57,623 nucleotides of DNA from Vulcanimicrobiota bacterium (GTDB taxonomy: Bacteria; Pseudomonadota; Gammaproteobacteria; Xanthomonadales; Rhodanobacteraceae). A program made the translations under genes and the position numbers. Shown here in pieces: positions 37,311-47,769 of the stretch. The notes under the pieces are model-generated. The model searched no databases. It was given only the letters and a program-made list of their open reading frames with translations, and was not told where the DNA came from. Position 1 is the first letter of the stretch, and every line of letters starts with the position of its first letter. The DNA lies in NCBI GenBank assembly GCA_903970555.1, contig CAJCJD010000151.1, positions 1 through 57,623 of the forward strand, written 5' to 3'.

Positions 37311-37334
37311 ATGTACCGCATAACGGCGGTACAT
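37311..37334. promoter_or_regulatory. Strong operator-like dyad upstream of the aldo/keto reductase
   Basis: Perfect 9-bp arms ATGTACCGC and GCGGTACAT separated by six bases (ATAACG) lie 28 bp before ATG 37363. The length and symmetry suit a dimeric TetR, MarR or similar regulator, and the placement suits repression. The rest of the 363-bp lysR/reductase gap (37000-37362) holds only the small frame at 37098 and a GAATAT direct repeat at 37003 and 37027. Confidence 0.65.
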
Positions 37335-37362
37335 TCGCTTACTCCTTGCCGAGGATATCCCC

Positions 37363-38307
37363 ATGCAATTGCGTCAACTGGGCCGCTCCGACCTTTCCAT
37401 CGCCCCGCTCGCCTTTGGCGGCAACGTATTCGGCTGGAGTGTGGATGAACAACGCTCATTCGAACTGCTGGACGCCTTCGTCGACGCCGGCTTCAACCTG
37501 ATCGATACCGCGGATGTCTATTCGGCGTGGGTGCCGGGCAATCGCGGCGGCGAATCGGAAACCATCATCGGCAAGTGGCTCAAGCAAAGTGGCAAGCGCA
37601 ACCGCGTGGTGATCGCTACCAAGGTGGCCAAGTGGGTCGAGCATCGTGGCTTGTCGCCGATGAATATTCGACAGGCGGTCGAGGGTTCACTCAAGCGCCT
37701 GCAAACCGACCACATCGATCTCTACCAAGCGCATGAAGACGACGCCACCGTACCGCTGCACGAAACCTTGGAAGCATTCGCGCAGCTGATCGCAGAAGGC
37801 AAAGTGCGCGCAATCGGCGCGTCCAACTATGGCGCCGACCGGTTTATGGAGTCGCTGAAGATTTCGAAGGAACATAATTTGCCGCGATACGAAAGCCTGC
37901 AGCCGGAGTACAACCTGGTCAGCCGCACCGATTATGAAAAAGAACTCGAACCACTGATTCGCGAGGAAGGCATCGGCGTCATCAATTACTACGCACTCGC
38001 TAGCGGCTTTCTGAGCGGCAAATACCGTAGCGAAGCGGATCTTGCCAAGAGCAATGCGCGCGGAGGCTCTGTAAAGAAATACCTCAACGCGCATGGCCTG
38101 AAAGTGCTTGCCGCGCTTGACGAGATCGCTGCCGCGCACAAGGCGACGGTTGTGCAAGTTGCGCTCGCATGGCTCATTGCACGACCCGGCATCACCGCAC
38201 CCATCGCCAGCGCCACTAGCGTGGCGCAGCTGCAAGAATTGGTTGGCGCGGTCGCGTTGTCGTTGGGTGCAGACGAAATCGAAGCATTGAATCAGGCCAG
38301 CGCTTGA
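37363..38307 (+). CDS. Aldo/keto reductase
   Basis: A 314-residue NADPH-dependent oxidoreductase of the aldo/keto reductase superfamily. The catalytic tetrad is recognisable: Asp48 and Tyr53 in NLIDTADVYS, Lys87 in VVIATKVAK, and His in DLYQAHEDD. C-terminal VALAWLIARPGITAPIASATS is the coenzyme-binding region of the YajO/YghZ-like group. GAGGA precedes ATG 37363. Probably reduces aldehydes or ketones; the natural substrate is unknown. Confidence 0.93.
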   Translation: MQLRQLGRSDLSIAPLAFGGNVFGWSVDEQRSFELLDAFVDAGFNLIDTADVYSAWVPGNRGGESETIIGKWLKQSGKRNRVVIATKVAKWVEHRGLSPMNIRQAVEGSLKRLQTDHIDLYQAHEDDATVPLHETLEAFAQLIAEGKVRAIGASNYGADRFMESLKISKEHNLPRYESLQPEYNLVSRTDYEKELEPLIREEGIGVINYYALASGFLSGKYRSEADLAKSNARGGSVKKYLNAHGLKVLAALDEIAAAHKATVVQVALAWLIARPGITAPIASATSVAQLQELVGAVALSLGADEIEALNQASA

Positions 38308-38356
38308 TTCCGTAAACCTTGCTTCAACCTACAGCTACCGATCTGCTTTTTGCTCG

Positions 38357-38395
38357 TCATCCCGGCGTCAAGCTGGGATAACGCGCAGAATGACC
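38357..38395. repeat. REP-like element
   Basis: GTCAT (38357-38361) and ATGAC (38391-38395) flank a TCCC/GGGA stem. It shares the GTCATCCCG opening with the copy at 33518. It lies between convergent genes and may aid termination. Confidence 0.5.
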
Positions 38396-38411
38396 GCAAT
38401 TTCCGAACCAG

Positions 38412-38792
38412 CTAACGCCGGCGCAACCGCATCGCCGTGTCATACGCGGCGTTGATCTCCTTGGACTTCGCCTCGGCCAGCTGCTTGATGTCGTCGCCAA
38501 GCTGCGCCACCTTGTCCGGATGGTATTGGCTCATCTTGACCCGATACGCGCGCTCGATCTCCGCAACATCCGCACTTTCAGTAACACCAAGCACATCGAA
38601 CCACGCCGGAATTTTTGACTCGGGCGACTCCCAATGTTTTTCCCAACCCGGGCTCGCAGGATCGTCACCACGACGATCCGTATCGGAGCGTGTCCGTTGT
38701 CCATCACTCGTATTGGGCGACAGGAAGTTGCTCACGAGACGGTAGCCGAACAACAGCCCAGCGGCGATAACAACCATATCCAGCAGCGTCAT
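38412..38792 (-). CDS. Membrane-anchored J-domain protein
   Basis: A 126-residue protein with one N-terminal membrane helix (about 3-22) and a C-terminal J domain (63-126) with the HPD motif at 91-93 (QYHPDKVAQLG). It would recruit Hsp70 (DnaK) to the inner membrane face. It lacks Gly/Phe and zinc-finger regions, so it is a class C J-protein. It is the third of a coupled trio: ATG 38792 overlaps the stop of the preceding membrane gene (ATGA). Confidence 0.9.
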   Translation of the reverse strand: MTLLDMVVIAAGLLFGYRLVSNFLSPNTSDGQRTRSDTDRRGDDPASPGWEKHWESPESKIPAWFDVLGVTESADVAEIERAYRVKMSQYHPDKVAQLGDDIKQLAEAKSKEINAAYDTAMRLRRR

Positions 38793-39511
38793 TTCCGCAG
38801 GCCCTCGAAGTAGTTCAGATAGGCATCCAAAGCCTGTGATTCGGCTGTACCGGGCTCGACGAATCCGAGACTGATCTTGATGCGGTCGCGGAGAATTTCA
38901 GTGAGATCGTGCAATGCGGGCGGCGGTAACATGGTCGCAGCCACCGTTCGCAAATCGGCATCAAACCGCTGTCGAAGACTGATCTTGCGCACAACGTTCA
39001 AGGCGAATGGCGCGCATAGCAACGCATCCAGGGCAATCGCCGCGACCGCACGTCCAGAGAGATTCAGCGCTTTCCTGTAGCGATAGACGTGCAACAGCAT
39101 GGCGATGATGGCCACGTAAACCGCGACAATCCACGCCAACAAGGCAGCGATGTCATGCGATACAAACAACGCATACGGCAAGCCGACGACAAAAAGCACG
39201 AGCAACAGCAGCGTCCATGGCGCAATCATCTCCAGCGCCACGAACACTCGGTGAGATCGAACAGGCTTTGCATTGCCCTCAATCACTCCCTGCTCCGGCC
39301 AGTTCAACCGAAACAATGACTGATGCGGACAAAACGGTTGTGGCAGGAAAACATGCCTGCCGCTTAGCTCGAATGCCGAGCCGCCCGATACGCGCCATCC
39401 GCTGCGCCTGCCCACCAGCACGAGTTCGTTGTGGTACAGCAGCAGCGCGGAGTCGTACAGATACAGCGCGACGACTCCGCCCAGCAACAACAACCCGTCA
39501 TGCAGGATCAT
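38789..39511 (-). CDS. Unknown polytopic membrane protein
   Basis: A 240-residue protein I do not recognise. It begins with a hydrophobic segment (about 6-25, LLLLGGVVALYLYDSALLLY), has two further strong helices around 97-140 (APWTLLLLVLFVVGLPYAL and ALLAWIVAVYVAIIAMLLHV) and a soluble C-terminal region. ATG 39511 shares a base with the stop of the DUF2167 gene (TGATG); the start at 39589 lies inside that gene. Coupling on both sides suggests it works with the DUF2167 and J-domain proteins. Confidence 0.82.
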   Translation of the reverse strand: MILHDGLLLLGGVVALYLYDSALLLYHNELVLVGRRSGWRVSGGSAFELSGRHVFLPQPFCPHQSLFRLNWPEQGVIEGNAKPVRSHRVFVALEMIAPWTLLLLVLFVVGLPYALFVSHDIAALLAWIVAVYVAIIAMLLHVYRYRKALNLSGRAVAAIALDALLCAPFALNVVRKISLRQRFDADLRTVAATMLPPPALHDLTEILRDRIKISLGFVEPGTAESQALDAYLNYFEGLRK

Positions 39512-40353
39512 CAGGACTGCTGTTTTTTCTTGAAGAGATTCTTGAACCAGGCACTCAGCGCCACAAAGCCCGCCAGCACGAACTTCCACGCTGCGACCAG
39601 GAAACCACCGATAACCGTGAACAACCCCTTCTTGGCTGCCACCGCCAGCGCGCCGCCGGTAATCAACGCGGCAAGACCATATTCGGCCACGCGGTCGCCG
39701 GGACGGTATTCGGCATAGCTTTCACCCGGCGCGTATTGGAATCCGGGCAAGGTGGCTTTGAAGTCATCGATCGACGCGGTGAGCTTTTCCGGAGCGGTCA
39801 CCAGCGTCACATCCATCACGCCGCGCCGACCCAGCAATCGCGTGTTGTAGTTGACGATGTGCTTGTGGTTCTCGGCATCTTCAAGAAGGATGGACCACGC
39901 CAACGACTTGATTTGCGTGTCGTATTCCGGCTTAGCGCTCCAGCCGAGAATGTTCAATTCATCCCATCCGCGTGACTTGCGCTCCTTGTTGCCTTCTGCG
40001 GTGCCATCGCGATACGACTGCAAGATGGCATCCGGATCGAGCTTGTCGTTGTCCTTGACGTAGCCGATGTCTTCGTACGCGAAAAACGCAATCCAGTTCA
40101 GCGTTTTCGGCGCAAGCGTGTACTGATCGCCGTTGACCGGCGGGTTGTGCAGGATGTCGTTGAGCGATCGACTTCCGGCAGCACCAAGGAACGCATAGCC
40201 GTCCGGAACATTCAACGTCGCACGATTGCCCAGCTTCACCGTCGTCGGCCCCATCTACCAAGGCAGCGAAGCGATGGGACTCTGTTGCGCAACCACCGTC
40301 ACACTCACGCACGCCAACAGCAGTGCTGTGAGCACCAAAAAGAACTTGTTCAT
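39511..40353 (-). pseudogene. DUF2167 membrane protein gene interrupted by an amber codon
   Basis: The intact-looking frame 39511-40254 (247 residues) is a DUF2167 protein: GPTTVKLGNRATLNVPDGYAFL, GWDELNILGW and C-terminal membrane helices ending in a Lys-rich tail. It lacks the N-terminal signal such proteins normally have. In the same frame upstream, ATG 40353 preceded by GGGGAAGGA starts a signal peptide of 32 codons (MNKFFLVLTALLLACVSVTV, then SPIASLPW) that ends in TAG at 40257-40255, immediately followed by ATG 40254. Removing that one stop gives one 280-residue protein. Options are a nonsense mutation, read-through, stop-start reinitiation, or a sequencing error. Confidence 0.85.
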
Positions 40354-40457
40354 TCCTTCCCCTTTGTCGAGTGACTCCGTTTACCCTCAAACAACTTTAT
40401 CAAAACCACATCGCGACCATCTGTCGCACGCCATGCAATGGACGGCGATATCAACAA

Positions 40458-41159
40458 TCAAGACGCTGGCGGAAGCTTGAACCGCAGACCCAAATACCTG
40501 ATGGCGAAGGCCGCCGGACCAAAGCTCGCAACCGAAATTGACAGTTTGAACAGATAGTCGCCGACGGTCTCTGGGCCGGCCATGCAGAGCGTATTGGGCG
40601 GGCAACGGGGCGTCCAAATTTGGATGGTGAGGAAGATCGCAAAGACCAGACAGGGCAGCACCAGTAGCACCCATCCAAGTTGCCATTTGCGCTCATCCGA
40701 AGCAGGGGCTGCCTTCTCGTCGGGATCGCCATCGTCCAGATCGAAGTCGCCCCTTTCCTCCGACGTCAGAACTTCCTTTGCCTGAGCATATTGTGACCTG
40801 GGCACGAAGATCCGCACGCCGCCCATCGCGTTGAACCAAAGCGGATTGGTTTCGACCGTGCTGACGCCCGACAGATGCGCATCGATACCTTCGGCCTGAA
40901 GGCGCCCCTGCAATAAATAGGCTTCCATCGGCTTGAGATAGCGCGCGAATTGAACAAAATCTGGTGGCGCCTCCTTGGATGGAGCGGCATCCGCAACAGG
41001 TGAATCACTCGACTCCGCAGGCACAGCAAGCCCGCGCCGTTTCGCCTCATCGCGCGCGATCGATTCCGCCAATTCCGTCAAATCACCCGACTGCAGACGC
41101 CTCAATAAGGCGTCGTCGGTCAGGTCGGCAAAGCGCCTGACCAGCTCTTGGTCCATCAT
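40458..41159 (-). CDS. DUF2007-domain membrane protein
   Basis: A 233-residue protein. Residues 1-65 are helical and acidic, about 70-131 are a DUF2007-type domain (PMEAYLLQGRLQAEGIDAHLSG, then RIFVPRSQYAQAKEVL), and two membrane helices follow (about 159-179 and 205-225). DUF2007 proteins are predicted to be PII-like signal transducers. It precedes the DUF2167-J trio on the same strand by 104 bp, so it may be in the same transcript. Function unknown. Confidence 0.82.
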   Translation of the reverse strand: MMDQELVRRFADLTDDALLRRLQSGDLTELAESIARDEAKRRGLAVPAESSDSPVADAAPSKEAPPDFVQFARYLKPMEAYLLQGRLQAEGIDAHLSGVSTVETNPLWFNAMGGVRIFVPRSQYAQAKEVLTSEERGDFDLDDGDPDEKAAPASDERKWQLGWVLLVLPCLVFAIFLTIQIWTPRCPPNTLCMAGPETVGDYLFKLSISVASFGPAAFAIRYLGLRFKLPPAS

Positions 41160-41277
41160 GCCCGCCCCCTCCGGCAGCCGATTCCATTAAGCCTTGAGCA
41201 AACTGCGGCTATCCGGAGCTTAGCGGCACTTTCCCGGCACGCACAATCGATGCGGCGGCAGATCAAAGAGTCGAAAG

Positions 41278-42315
41278 TTATTGCTCCAACTCGTCCGGCG
41301 ACTGGACCGTATATCCCTTGGCCTTGAGATGGGCCAGAAAGCCATCCGGCGAAAGCACTTGCTCCATCGGCAGCACCGCGAAGGTCTGGGTATTGCGTGC
41401 CAGTGCCGACTGGGCGGCCGTGAGCCAGACATCTTCCATGCGTTGGGGTAAGTCGTCCAAGCCCAGTTGCTGCGCAAAGTCCGCATTGACGACGGCAACC
41501 ACGCAGGATTCGTGACGGTCGCTCAGCGCAAAACTTCGTAAGGCCCCGATATCGCCGGTCGACCAGGCATTCGCGCGAGCGGCTAGGGCGCCCATGTCGC
41601 GCTGAACGGCGTCTAATGTCTGATTGAAGCAGCTGACATCATGCAAATTGGTCTGCTTGATGGTCTCCAAGGCATCACGCGGATGCTCGACGACCAACTG
41701 GTATTTGACCGCAGTCCTTTTTACATCGTGCTTGTCCGCCAGCTTCTTTACTGTATTCGTCACATCGTTCGCGTTGGTCAAACCCGCCTTGTCCAACGCT
41801 TTCTGATAAAGCTTCAATGCGACCAGGATCGGGCGCCAGTATTCGATACCTTTATCATTGCCAAAATACGGCTGCTTGATTGTCTCCCAACGCGCGAACA
41901 TATCCGGCGGCAAGATCTGCTGCAGATTTTCGCCGTTGGGATTCTTGCGTGCGCTGTAAACGGAAGGCAGCAGCGCCAATTTGCTGAAGAAACCCGCATC
42001 CACCTTCAGCTCGGCCGACGGTGATTCGAGCAATTCCTGCGAATGGGCAATCGCCTGCTCCACTTCCGCCGACTGCCATTGCATACGCTTCGGTAATGGG
42101 GACAAGGTGCCCAGCACCCACATCACGTGATCGCCCTTGCTAACTTTCCACAACCCGGGCCCGGGTTGAACGCCAGTGACGGTAACAGCCTGCAACAGCG
42201 GCGCGTTGGCGCTGGATGATGATGGCGCACTGCTGGAATACGCGGGCGCGGACTGCGTCCATGCCGGTGCCGCAAAGCACGCGGCCAACAACGCTACGGC
42301 GATGCATGGGCGCAT
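41278..42315 (-). CDS. TraB/GumN-family protein with lost histidine motifs
   Basis: A 345-residue secreted protein with a signal peptide ending AWTQS and a Ser-rich linker (26-40). The TraB/GumN fold is indicated by VMWVLGTLSPLP, the helical core and the late RNTQTFAVLPMEQVLSPDGFLAHLKAKGYTV. In typical members the first motif is GT-[IMV]-H and the second contains GAGHL; here they read GTLS and LPMEQV. Both conserved His are absent, so a hydrolytic role like that proposed for relatives is doubtful. I recall similar GTLSPLP proteins in Xanthomonadaceae but have not checked. Confidence 0.85.
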   Translation of the reverse strand: MRPCIAVALLAACFAAPAWTQSAPAYSSSAPSSSSANAPLLQAVTVTGVQPGPGLWKVSKGDHVMWVLGTLSPLPKRMQWQSAEVEQAIAHSQELLESPSAELKVDAGFFSKLALLPSVYSARKNPNGENLQQILPPDMFARWETIKQPYFGNDKGIEYWRPILVALKLYQKALDKAGLTNANDVTNTVKKLADKHDVKRTAVKYQLVVEHPRDALETIKQTNLHDVSCFNQTLDAVQRDMGALAARANAWSTGDIGALRSFALSDRHESCVVAVVNADFAQQLGLDDLPQRMEDVWLTAAQSALARNTQTFAVLPMEQVLSPDGFLAHLKAKGYTVQSPDELEQ

Positions 42316-42431
42316 GCGTCATGGCTCCTTAGGTCGCGGGGAGGCGAACCAACGATGAAGCGTCGATTCTAGCGGCACCGCCGATCCCGTGTCGCTCCAC
42401 TGTACCCGGCAAGTCCTAACGGACGGGGTCG

Positions 42432-43868
42432 CTAGGATGATCGGGTGTTGCCCGACGCGCGCACGCTCGAGATGACGGACGCGTTGTCGGCAGCTTCCCG
42501 TCCAAAGACATGTTGTATGCGCTTGCGTTCGCGCATCATGAGGTTGGCCCGGGTTACCAGCTGGGTAAAGGATTCCCCGGAGCCTGGGGCGGTAACGGCC
42601 TCGCCCACGCTGAAACTGACCACATAGGATCGGTCCTTTGCGCTGTTCATCGCATCCACTGCTTCGCCGATTCGCATCAATGCGATAACACCGCCAGTGT
42701 TTTCATCTTTGGTGATGACGGCAAACTCATCGCTCTCGGTACGCGCAACGATGTCTGCAGGCCCGAAGTTGCTTCGCAGCAATCCTGCGACGTCTTGCAC
42801 AAATCGCGACGCCGCTTCATGACCAAGCTTTTCGCCAATCTCCTTGACGTTGTCGAGGTCGAAAACAAGCAATGTGAGCGTGGCATTTCCCCGCTGAGCT
42901 TCGCGAAGCGATTGTTCGCCGAGCAGATTGAAACCGCGGTTGTTGAACACGCCGGTGAATTCGTCAGTCAATGACTGCGCCCGAATCTCTCGCTCCAAAG
43001 TGTTAATGCGTCGCCCCATCAGGGAAACGAGACCACCGAAGGCGGCCGCCATTACCGCAACCGCCAAGCCTACTGCCACGGGCGGCGACATCCATCCAGC
43101 GCGCGCCATGCCCGCACTGCTCAACATAAGCACGAAGGGCAACAAAAGCGCGAAAGGCAACACCCTGCGCGCCAACTGGCTGCCGATACCCTGCCCCACC
43201 AATAAGCTGAAGTGACCGTTTTGCGCCCACCAACACATCAAACTGATAGTCAGCAGCAGCATGCATGTGAGCGTGTGCGGCGATGTACGCGTGATCATGC
43301 TCTGACCGATGAGTTGCACGGCAGTGAAGCAGTAACCCGAAAAAATGATGAGTACGTGCACGGCAAGCAGGGTGATCAGAATGGTAATGCCCGCACCCCA
43401 TCGATTTACCTGTGTACTGCAAAGCAGCAGACACGCCCCCATCAAAAGAAAGAAAGCGGCCGTCTGGTCCGACATCAATCCTGGCGTGTTGCTGGTCGCA
43501 TCGGAGACGATCAGCGTATCGAGCCCTGTGACGTGTCCGCTCGCATGCTCGTAAACCGCCGCAACGGCGAGCAGCAGAACGACCACCATCAGCGCGCGAA
43601 TGCCCCACAGGCGGGTCGGTGTTTGCGTCACCGATAGCAGCAACAGGCTCACCGCAGTCAGGAGCATCCCGAGGGCGGTGTTGAATTTCATTACGTACCA
43701 GCCATCAGGAAACCATGCACTCACGCCCCCGATCAGCCATGCGAGAAGAATCGCAACGGCAATCAGCCCCGCAATTCCCAAGCAGATAAATTGGACGATC
43801 GACAGACGTTTTAACAGGACGGCATCAGATTGGCTTGTGGGCAAAACGATCTGATCATTTGTCTTCAT
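42432..43868 (-). CDS. Membrane protein with degenerate GGDEF domain
   Basis: A 478-residue protein with about eight N-terminal membrane helices (20-285) as a sensor, and a GGDEF domain (about 296-455). The domain is recognisable from DEFTGVFNNRGF, VFDLDNVKEIGEKLGHEAAS and SFSVGEAV, but the signature is ESDEF (378-382) rather than GGDEF. Neither the usual Gly pair nor an RxxD inhibitory site is present. It is likely a poor or inactive diguanylate cyclase, possibly a GTP or c-di-GMP sensor. Confidence 0.88.
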   Translation of the reverse strand: MKTNDQIVLPTSQSDAVLLKRLSIVQFICLGIAGLIAVAILLAWLIGGVSAWFPDGWYVMKFNTALGMLLTAVSLLLLSVTQTPTRLWGIRALMVVVLLLAVAAVYEHASGHVTGLDTLIVSDATSNTPGLMSDQTAAFFLLMGACLLLCSTQVNRWGAGITILITLLAVHVLIIFSGYCFTAVQLIGQSMITRTSPHTLTCMLLLTISLMCWWAQNGHFSLLVGQGIGSQLARRVLPFALLLPFVLMLSSAGMARAGWMSPPVAVGLAVAVMAAAFGGLVSLMGRRINTLEREIRAQSLTDEFTGVFNNRGFNLLGEQSLREAQRGNATLTLLVFDLDNVKEIGEKLGHEAASRFVQDVAGLLRSNFGPADIVARTESDEFAVITKDENTGGVIALMRIGEAVDAMNSAKDRSYVVSFSVGEAVTAPGSGESFTQLVTRANLMMRERKRIQHVFGREAADNASVISSVRASGNTRSS

Positions 43869-44053
43869 AAAATCCGTCGATAGCCAGAGTTAGTCGGTGA
43901 TCCATCCAGACGCTCAAGCACATAGCCCCTTCTCGACCACACAGGCAGAACGCCGAAACATGTGACAAGGCATTCGCTGCGCAAGGTCGCAATAGACATA
44001 CACCGTTATTGTGTGAAAAACACGTGTACGCGTACGCGAAAGATTTCGCCGCC

Positions 44054-44083
44054 CAAAAAAAACGGGGCCGCAAGGGCCCCGTT
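44054..44083 (-). terminator. Rho-independent terminator of icd
   Basis: On the minus strand a stem ACGGGGCC/GGCCCCGT with a 5-base loop is followed directly by a run of Ts. It lies 25 bp after the icd stop and is the clearest intrinsic terminator in the window. Confidence 0.92.
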
Positions 44084-44108
44084 CTTTTTGCTCTAGCGAG
44101 CCACTTGC

Positions 44109-46847
<2,739 letters not shown>

Positions 46848-47213
46848 ATGAACGGTCTGAGTCAACGCATCGTCGATTTCATTGCCGAACTGATGCCGCT
46901 GTATACCTTCCAGTTTGCCGACGGTCACGATTGCGCTTTGTCGCTCATGGACGGCACGCTGCTGATGCCGGTCGATGAGTCCGGCGTCGAGCGGGAGGAA
47001 GGTTGGGTTGCTGTGCTTTGGCAGGGAGATGCCCAGCGGCGTTCGGAAGTGCCTGGTCCGTTGCTTGCCTATCAAGCGGCATTGCGCTGCGCCGAATTGC
47101 ACGGCATCGGACGATTGCCGGCGGAAGTCGGCGCGCATCGGCATATTCTGCTGACGCGCCTTCGCGACATCTGTGGCGATCTGCTGCATATAGAAATGGC
47201 GACACGGCTTTGA
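46848..47213 (+). CDS. Conserved-looking hypothetical protein
   Basis: A 121-residue soluble, slightly acidic protein with a good ribosome site (GGGGAG at 46838-46843). I do not recognise a family. The N-terminal half is hydrophobic-patterned (RIVDFIAELMPLYTFQFA), there are two cysteines (HDCALS and RDICGDL plus ALRCAEL), and no signal peptide or membrane helix. It stands alone between two long gene-poor regions. Confidence 0.7.
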   Translation: MNGLSQRIVDFIAELMPLYTFQFADGHDCALSLMDGTLLMPVDESGVEREEGWVAVLWQGDAQRRSEVPGPLLAYQAALRCAELHGIGRLPAEVGAHRHILLTRLRDICGDLLHIEMATRL

Positions 47214-47769
47214 AAATCGCGTCGACGGCGTGAGGCGTCGCTGCGCGAAAAAGCTCGCCTTTGTGTTCAAGAAATTCGACGAATCCGGCGCTCGAAGTTC
47301 ACAACACTTTCGAATTCGAACTTACCAACAATTACGTTGACGCACCTGCAATAGTTGCAAGTGCTACTTTATTTTGCACACAACTCATCGCGCTCACATA
47401 TGCGCTTTGTGCAATGCAGGCCCCTAGTATCTCGACAGCATTCGAAGTGACGCGTCGCCAAAGCATGGCTTGCGCAAGCCTGACGCATAGCTAACGCGTA
47501 TAGATTATCTATTTCAAATATTGCCTTGATCTGCATGTAAGGAAATTTGTAATTCGCTCCCCTTAATAATTGGCGACCAAGTGCCGAATCGCGACGCACC
47601 TGAATTGGCATTCTCAAATTACGCGCAATTGGTACTCGATTTCCTACCCCGCTGACGTATATGAGTTTAAGAGACTGCGATGTCCCCACTTCGCAGCCAT
47701 CCGAGCGTGTGCCCCAAAAAAAGCGGAGTTGGCAGACATGCCATCTCCCACGACATAGGGAGTGCCACC
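47214..47769 (+). other. AT-richer leader region of the TonB-dependent receptor gene
   Basis: 556 bp before the receptor start, lower in GC than its neighbours. It contains three palindromic sites: TTCGAATTCGAA at 47309-47320, TGCAA-N3-TTGCA at 47347-47359 and GGCTTGCGCAAGCC at 47467-47480. These are candidate operators. The in-frame extension of the receptor from ATG 47680 lies in its last part. No promoter was resolved. Confidence 0.4.

Noticed and set aside
42432..43868. Active diguanylate cyclase
   Set aside because: The GGDEF signature is replaced by ESDEF; activity cannot be assumed.
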